From the NCBI GenBank assembly GCA_018058095.1, contig JAGPCO010000047.1, forward strand, positions 1-52,147: 52,147 nucleotides of DNA. The letters run 5' to 3'. The stretch's first letter is position 1. Each line of letters starts with the position of its first letter. Under the pieces are notes generated by a model. It had not been told where the DNA came from. It did no database searches and saw nothing but the letters and a program-made list of their open reading frames with translations. Both the position numbers and the translations under genes were made by a program. Below, one piece after another: positions 18,782-27,700 of the stretch. Origin of the DNA: Kofleriaceae bacterium. GTDB lineage: Bacteria > Myxococcota_A > Polyangia > Haliangiales > Haliangiaceae.

Positions 18782-21700
18782 ATGGCCGACGTCTCTCACT
18801 ACCTCGCGATCCTCGACGGAGATCCCGACGATGCGGCGGTCGTGCGTGGGCTGGCGACGGCGCTGGCCGGCGTCCCGTCCGATCGGGTCGCCGAGACCGC
18901 GGCCGCGCTCGCGCGCAGCCGCAAGACCCTGCGCGAGCGCGGCCGGTTCGACGCCGTCGTCCACCTGCTCGAGCTCGAGCTGGCGGCGCCGGCGCTGGTG
19001 GCGAGCGCTGACCGCCGGGCCGATCTCCTGCTCGAGAAGGCCGCGGTGTACTTCGACGACCTCCTCGACGAGGCGCAGGCGGCTGCCGCGTTCCGGCAGG
19101 TCCTGGAGGCGCGGCCGGGCGACGAGGCGGCGACCGATGGCCTGCAGGAGATCGAGGAGGCGCAGGCCAACTGGGGCAAGTTCGCCGACAAGTACGTCGG
19201 GGAGGCCCGGGCCTCGACCGATCGCCAGCTGGCGACCCAGCTGTACCTGGCCGCGGCCGAGACCGTCGGCCGGCACGCACCCGGGCACCCCGACGTCGAG
19301 CAGCACCTGCGCGCCGCGCTCGAGGTCGAGCCGCGCAACCGTCGGGCCGCCGTCCACCTCGAGCGTGTGCTCGGGCGGGGCCAGCGCTGGGCCGCGCTGG
19401 TCGAGCTGCTCGGGCAACGAGCCGACCTGGCCGGCGCCAGCCGCGACGAGCGGGTCGCGGCCCTGGTCAGCTTGTCCGAGGTCGCGCGCGCGCAGCTGGC
19501 CGACGCCGACGTCGCCACCAGCGCGCTGGCGCGCGCCATCGCCATCGACCCCGGCCACCCGGCGGCGGTACGCCAGCTGGCCGACCTGTACGCGGCCGGC
19601 GAGAAGTGGCGGGAGCTGGCCGCGCTGTACCAGGGCGCGATGAAGGCCCGCCCGGGCGGCGCGGAGGACGTCGGCCTGGGCCTGCAGGTCGGCATGATCC
19701 TGTGGAAGCACCTGGGTGAGCTCGACGCCGCCGAGGAGTTCCTGCGCCGGGTCCGCAAGGGCGACCCGACCCACCCGGCCGTGCTCGACTTCTACCGGGC
19801 CTACTACCCGGCGCGCGGCGAGGGCGCCAAGCTGGTCGCGCTGCTGCGTCAGGCCGAGGCCGCGGTGCCGGCCGGCGACAGCCGGCAGCGGGCGTTCGCG
19901 CTCGAGATCGCCGAGCTGGCCGAGGCCCAGCTCGGCAACCCGGAGAAGGCGATCGAGGCGTGGAAGCAGCTGCTGCGGGCCGAGCCGACCTCGGTCGAGG
20001 CCCGGGCCGCGCTGGCCCGCCTGTACCGCAAGAGCGAGAAGTGGAACGCGCTGCTCGACCTGCGCAAGGAGGACGAGGCCCGCCTGGCCGAGACCGACGT
20101 CGCCGGCCGCGTCGCCATCCTGTTCGACATCCTCGAGATCTACCGCGACCGCCTCAAGCTCGACGGCATGGTGCTGAGCACCTACAACACCCTCCTCAAG
20201 CTCGAGCCGGACAACCGGCGTGCGCTCGACGAGCTGGCCGAGAAGTTCCGGCAGATGTCGCGCTGGAACGACCTCATCGCCCTGCTGACCCGCAAGGCCG
20301 AGGTCGGCACGCTGGGCGGGGCCGAGCGGATCGGCCTCCTGCGCGAGGTCGCCTCGTTGTGGATCGATCGCTTCGGCAACTTCGCGCAGGCGGTGCGGCC
20401 GCTCGAGCAGATCCTCGAGCTGGCGCCCGGCGACGTCGACGCGGTGACCCGGCTCAAGGACATCTACACCCGGCGCCGGCAGTGGCGCGCGCTCATCGCC
20501 CTCCTCGGCAAGGAGGCCGAGCAGCTGGGTCCGGACGAGCGTCGGGTCAAGCAGGCCGAGATGGCCCGCCTGGCCATGGAGCGGGTCGGTGACCAGCGCT
20601 ACGCCATCGAGATCTGGAACCAGGTTCTGGCCGACGCCGCCCGCCGCGGCGGCGACGACCCCGGCCTGGGCGACACCCTGGCGGCGCTGGCCGGGCTGTA
20701 CGAGCGCGAGAAGCGCCACCTCGCCCACGTCGAGATCCTGCGGCGGCAGCGGCGGCGCGCGGCCACCCCGACCGAGGCCATCGCCCTGCTCGAGAAGATC
20801 GGCGCGATCCTGGCCGATCGGGTCGGCGCGCCGGCGCAGGCGGCCTCGGTCTGGCAGGAGATCCTCGGGCTCGACCCCAACCACGGCAAGGCCCTGCGCA
20901 CCCTGCGCGAGCTGCTGGCGGCGGCGCGCGACTGGGACGGGCTCGAGGCGCTGTACGCCCGGCTCGGCCACGAGGACGAGCTGGTCGAGGCCCTGATGGC
21001 CATCGCCGACCGCACCGACGATCGCGCCGCGCGGGCCGCGCTGTACGAGCGGGCGGCGACGGCGGCGCAGCGGCGCGGCGGCGACGGCGGCGGGTCCGAG
21101 CGCTCCACCCGGGTGTGGGAGCGCCTGATCGCCGTCGAGCCCACTCACCTGCGGGCGGCGCGCGAGCTCATCCCGCACTACCTCGGGCACGACAAGTTCG
21201 CCAAGGTCCTGCCGCTGTACGAGGTGGTGCTGGGCCACGCCAGCACCGACCCCGAGCGCCTCGCCGTGATGGCCGACATCCGCGCCCTGTGCGAGCACAA
21301 GCTGGGCTCCAAGGGCCTGGCCCACGCGTGGACCGGTCGCGCCATCGCCCTGGCCCCGACCGATCCGGCCCTGCGCCGGGACCTGCTGCGCCTGGGGCGC
21401 GACCCCGAGCACGTCGGCACGACGGTGACGGTGCTCGAGCAGCTGACCGAGCACCCGGACATGATCGCCGCCGCGCCGGCCGCGCAGATCGAGCTGCTGC
21501 GTGACCTCGCCAGCCTGTACGAGCGCGACCGCAAGGACCCCGAGCGGGCCCGGGCCGCGTGGCGGCGGGTGCTGGTCCTGGCGCCGGGGGATGCCGACGC
21601 GGTGCGCCGGATCGAGGCGCTGTCGACCGAGCTGGCCGACTGGCCGGCGCTGATCGCGTCGATGCGGCAGCGCGCGCAGGTCGCGCCCGACGACCACACC

Positions 21701-24700
21701 CGGGTCGCGCTGCTGGTCGAGATCGCCACCGCCGAGGAGCAGCGCCTGGCCGACCTCGACGCCGCGGCGGCGACCTACCAGGACGTGCTGGCGCGCGACC
21801 CCGGTCACCGCGCTGCCGCCCGCTCGCTGGCCCGGCTGGCCGAGGCCCGGGGCGACTGGGACGGCGTGGTCAGCGCGCTGGATCTCGAGCTCGCCAGCGC
21901 CAGCACCGACGCCGAGCGGGCCCGGTTGCACCTGCGCATCGCCCAGGTCCAGGCCACGGCCGGTCCCGACAGCGACGCGGCGCTCGGCCGCCTGCTGGCC
22001 GCGTTCGCGCTCACCACCACGGCCGACGCCGGCGCCGGCGGCAGCCGGGACCAGGCCTACGCCGGCCTGCGCCGCGCGCTCGAGCCGGGTGCCGCGGTGA
22101 CGCCGGCCCGGGTCCTGGAGATCGCCGACGCGGTGGCCGGGCCGGCCGCCGCCCGTGGTGACTTCTGGGCCGAGGCGCGCGCGCTCGAGCTGCGCCGACC
22201 GACGCTGCCGGCCGGCGCCGCCGCGCTGGGGTGTGACCGCCGGCTGCTCGAGCTGTACCAGGGCGAGCTGTTCGACGACGCCCAGGCCCACGCGGCCGGG
22301 CTGCGGGTGCTGGCGGCCGCGCCCGCTGACGGCGCCGTGCGCTCGTCGCTGTTCGGGCTGGCCGAGCGGCTCGGCCGCGACGGCGAGCTGGCCGGCGCCC
22401 TCGGCGCGGCCCTGGCGGCGCTGCGGGCCGACCCCGCCGCGGCCGCGTCGGACCGCCGCGCCGTCGCCACCGAGCTGGCCATGCTGGCGGGCGAGCGCCT
22501 GCGCGACGCCGCCCTGGCCGAGCGGGCCTGGCTGGCCGTGCTCGAGGTCGAGCCGGCCGCACCCGACGCGCTGGCCGCGCTGGCCGCGCTGTACCGCGCC
22601 GGCGCGCGCACCGGCGATCTGCGCGCGTTGCTCGAGCGCTGGTCCCAGGTCGCCGTCGACGATCCGGTCCGCATCCGGGTCCTGACCGAGGCGGCCGCGC
22701 TCGACGAGGAGCTCGGCGACCCGGCCCGCGCCGCCGGGGTCCATCGCCAGCTCCTCACCCTCGATCCGACCGCGCTGGCCAGCTACCAGGCGCTCGACGC
22801 CTACCTGACGGCACGCGCCGACTGGGCCGGCCTCGACGACCTGCTCGCCAGCCAGCTCGGCCACCAGGTCGGCGACGTCGACGCCCTGACGGTGCGGCGG
22901 GCCGAGCTGGCCGCGCACCACCTGCAGGCGCCCGATCGCGCGGTCGACCTGCTGGAGGAGGCGGTGGCGCGCCGGCCCGGCAACGCCGACGCCCGCGAGC
23001 TGCTCGAGGAGCTGCTGGCCGATCCGACCCACGGCCTGCGCGTGGCCAACCTGCTCGAGCCGCTGTACCAGCGCGACGGCCTGTGGAAGGACCTGGCCGG
23101 CGTGCTGCGCCGGCAGGCCGCGTCGGCCGGCGGCCCGGCCGAGGCGTTCGAGCTGGCGGTGCGGATCGCCGGCCTCGAGGAGGCGCGCCTCGAGCAGCCG
23201 CGCGCCGCCTTCGACAGCTGGCTCGGCGCGTTCGGGCTCGACCCGACCGACGGTCGCCCGCGCGCGGCGCTGGCCGGGCTGGCGGCCACGCAGGCGCGCT
23301 GGCCCGAGGTGGCCCGCGCCTACGAGGCGGCGCTCGGCGGTGACCTCGGCAGCGGCGATCGCGCCGCCTTGCTGGCCGAGCTGGCCGAGCTGTACGACAC
23401 CCAGCTCGACGACGCCGACGGCGCGATCCGGACGTATCGCCGCCTGGTCGACGCCGACCCGACCAGCCCCGACACCGTGCGGCGGGCCGGCGCGGCGCTG
23501 GCCCGGCTGTTCGAGGAGGAGGAGTCGTGGCCCGAGCTGCGCGACGTGGTCCGGCGCCAGGCCGAGTGGGCCGACGACGCGACGGCCCGGCGCCAGGCCC
23601 TGTGCCGGGTCGCCCTGCTCGAGGAAGAACGGCTGGGTGATCCCGACGCCGCCATCGCCGCCTGGCGCCAGGTCCTGGCCGACGACCCCGATCACGCCGA
23701 GGCACACGCGGCGCTCGACCGCCTGCTGACCACGCGCGGGCGCTGGCCCGAGCTGATCGACCTCATCCGCCAGGGCCTCGACCGCGCCGAGCCGGCGGCG
23801 GCGAAGGCCAGCCTGCTGCGCATCGCCCAGCTGCAGGAGCAGCGCCTGGCGGCGCCGGGCGAGGCGGTGGCCGCCCTGCGCGAGGTGCTCGACCGCGACG
23901 GCGACGACGATCACGCCTTGGCCGAGCTGGCCCGCCTGGTCCGGGCCGCGGATCGCCCGTCCGAGCTGCTCGAGGTGCTCGAGCGCCGCCTCTCCCTCGG
24001 CCAGGTCGACGCGATCGCGACCGAGGTCGAGATCGCCACCTTGCTCGAGGGCCCGCTCGGACGGCCGAGCGAGGCGCTCGACCGCTGGGCCAGCGTGCTG
24101 CGGCGCAGCCCCGACCGCGCCGACGCCCGCGCCGCCATCGAGCGCGCGGTGGCCGATCCCGGGCTGCGGCCGCGCGCGGCCGAGCTGCTGCACGAGCTGT
24201 TCGCCGCCACCGGCGACGACCTGGCCGCGACCACGCTGCACCTGCAGCTGGCCGACCTGGCCGGCGATCCGGCCGAGGCCGCGCCGCACCTGCGCGCGGT
24301 GATGCGCCTGCGCGAGCAGCGCCTCGGTGACAAGGCCGGGGCGCTGGCGGTCGGCCTGCGCGCCGTCGCCGGCTCGGCCACCGATCCGGAGCTGCCGGCC
24401 CTGCTGGCGGCGACCGACCGGCTGGCGGCCGAGCTGGGGCGTGAGGGCGACCTGATCGACGTCTACCGCCAGGTCGCGCCCGAGGTGCTCGATGCCGACT
24501 TGCAGCGCCGCATGTACCTCGACGTGGCCGACCTGGCGCGCGGGGTGCGCGGGGACAACGCGCTGGCGCGCGAGCACTACCAGCGGGTGCTCGACGCCTC
24601 GCCCGACGATCCGCGCGCGCTGGCCGCGCTCGAGAGCCTGGCCCGCGTCGACGGCGACCCGCGCGCGCTGTGGGAGCTGCTGCAGCGCAAGGCCGAGCTG

Positions 24701-27700
24701 AGCGGCGACGTCGACGAGCAGGTCGAGGCGCTGGCCGAGGCCGCGGCGCTGGCGGCCGGGCCGCTCGGCCGCAGCGACGACGCCATCACCGGATGGGAGC
24801 GGGTGCTCGACCTGGCGCCGGAGCGGCCCGACGCGGTCGCCGCCCTCGACACGCTGTACCGCGGCGCCGCGCGCTGGCACGAGCTGCGCGAGCTGTACGA
24901 GCGCCGCCTCGGCTTCGTGGTGTCGATCGACGAGGCGGTGGCCCTGCGCCTGGCCCTGGCCGAGCTGCACCGCGAGCGCCTGCTCGACACCGAGGGCGCG
25001 ATCGAGCACTACGCCGCCGCCCTCGGCGGCGACGCCGATCAGCCGAGGGCGCTGGCCGCGCTCGAGGAGCTCCTGCTCGATCCGCAGGCCCAGGCCAGCG
25101 CGGCCGAGGTCCTCGAGCCGATGTTCATCGCCGCGCAGGACTGGCGCAAGCTGGTCCACGTCTACCAGGTCAAGCTCGACAGCGCGGCCGAGCCGGCCGA
25201 GCGGGTGCGCCTGACCCGGTTCGTGGCCCGCCTGTACGAGGAGCAGCTCGAGGACTTCGAGCAGGCCAGCGCCTGGTACGCCCGCCTGTTCCGCGAGGAC
25301 CCGGCCGACGCCAGCGTGCGCGACCAGCTGCAGCGCCTGGCCGGCGTGGTCGACAACTGGGGCTTCGTCGCCGACACCTACCAGCGCTTCGTCGACGCCG
25401 GCGAGGGCGACGCCGACGACCTGCGCGCGGTCGCGCTGGCGCTGGCCGGGGTGAGCGAGCGCCGGCTGGCCGACCTGCCGCGCGCCGCGGCGGCGCTGCG
25501 GCGGGCCCTGGCCGCGCGCAGCGACGACACCCGCGCCGAGGATCGGGAGATCCTGCGCCAGCTCGAGAGCGTGCTCATCCGCGCCGGCGACTACCGCGCC
25601 CTGGTCGACGTCTACGACGACGCGATCCTGGCCAGCGACGACGACGCGACCCGACGCGACCTGGTCATCAAGCGGGCCCGCGTCCTCGAGCGCGAGCTGG
25701 CCGAGCCCGACCGCGCCCTGGCCGGCTGGCGCGACGCGCTCGATCTGGCTGGCGGCGACGACGTGCGCGCGCGCGAGGCCTACGGCCTGGCCGCCGACGA
25801 GATCGAGCGCCTGCTCGGGGCCCGAGAGGCCTGGCGTGACGTGGTCGAGCTGCTGCGGGCGCGCATCGAGCGCACCACCGACGAGAGCGAGGTCGTGACG
25901 CTGCGCCTGCGCATGGCCGGCCTGCTCGAGCAGGTCGGCGACGTCCAGGCCGCGGTCGACGAGTACGAGGAGGTGCTGGCGGCGCCGCGCGGCGGCGATC
26001 GCGGCCTGCCCGCGCTCGAGCGGCTGGTGGTGCGCGACGACCTGCGCGAGCGGGTCAGCGGCCTGCTCGAGCCGCTGTACCGGCAGCGCGACTGGTGGCA
26101 GAAGCTGGTGGTCATCCTCGACGCCAAGCTGGCCTTCGTCAGCGACGTCGACGGGCGCGTCGCCACCCTGCGCGAGATCGCGCGCCTGCACGACCAGCGC
26201 GGCGGCGACCCGGACCTGGCGCTGTCGGCGCTGGCGCGGGCCTGGCGCGAGGACGTGGCCGACCCCGAGGTCCGGGCCGAGCTGGTCCAGCTGGCGACCC
26301 GGCTGGCGGCGTGGAACGACCTGGTCGACGTGCTGGCCGAGGGGGTCGGGCTGGCGGGCGCCGGCGCGGCCGGTGGCGCCGGCGCGGCCGCCGATCCAGA
26401 CCTGGTCGCCGAGGTCGGCACCCAGGTCGCCGAGCTGCACGAGCACCGCCGCGGCGACGTCGGCGCGGCCATCACCGCGTGGCGCCAGGTCCTGGTGGCG
26501 CGCCCCGACGATGTCGCCGCCCTGGCCGCGCTCGATCGCCTGCTGGCGGTGGCCGGCCGGCCGGCCGAGCTGGTCGCGGTCATCGAGCGCCGGGCCGAGC
26601 TGGTCGAGGACGCGGGCGTGCGCCTGGTCCTGCTGCACCGCGCCGCCGCGATGTACGAGGAGGTGCTGGCGGATCCGACGCGGGCCGTGGCCGCCTACCG
26701 CAGCGTGCTCGCCGTCGACGACTCCGACGTGCTCGCGCTCGACGGCCTGGTTCGACTGCACCACCAGCAGCGGCAGCCCCGCGATCTGGCCGACGTCGTG
26801 CGCCGGAAGATCGAGCTGGCCTCGGCCGGCGCGGAGCGCCGTGGCCTGCGCCTGGCCCTGGCCGAGGTGCACGAGCGCGAGCTGGCCGACCCGTACGAGG
26901 CCATCACCCAGCTGCAGGCCGTGCTGGAGGAGGGCGACGGTCGTGACGACGAGGCCCTGGCCGGGCTCGAGCGAATCCACCAGGCCACCCGCATGTGGCC
27001 CGAGCTGCTCGAGGTGCTCGACCGCCGCGCCGCGCTGGCGGCGGCGCCCTCGGCCCGGATCGGCTTCCTGCTGCGCGCCGCCGACCTGGCCGACCGCGAG
27101 CTGGCCGACGGCGAGCAGGCGATCGATCGCCTCGGCCAGGCGCTGGCGCTGGCCCCGGCCGATCCGGGCGCCCACGCCGCGGTGCGGCTGCTGGCCGAGC
27201 GCGACGACCTGGCGGTGAGCGCGACCGCGCTGCTCGAGCAGGCCGCCCGGAGCCAGCGCGACAGCGCGACGCTGATCTGGGTGTTCGAGCGGCGCCTGCG
27301 CCTGTCCACGCTGGTGGGGGACGAGCGGCGCGAGGCCTGGGCCGAGCTGGCCGAGGTGCACGAGACCCTGGCCGGCGACGCCCGCGCTGCCTGGTCCACC
27401 TGGGTCCGGGCCTTCGGCGACCTGACGCCGGTCGAACTCGAGCTGCTGACCCCGCTGACCCGGCTGGCGGGTGCGCTCGGGACCTGGTCGGAGCTGGCGA
27501 CGATCCTCGATCAGCGCCTGGCCGATTGCCGCGACCCCGACGTCGAGTTCGCGCTGGCCATGGCCCTGGGTGGGCTGCGCGAGGATCGCCTGGGTGACCT
27601 GCCCGGCGCCGCCACCGCGTTCGCGCGGGCCGAGGCCAGCCACGTCGACGACCCAGCGGCGCTGGCGGCGCAGGCCCGGGTGCTGGCGCGGGCCGGCAGC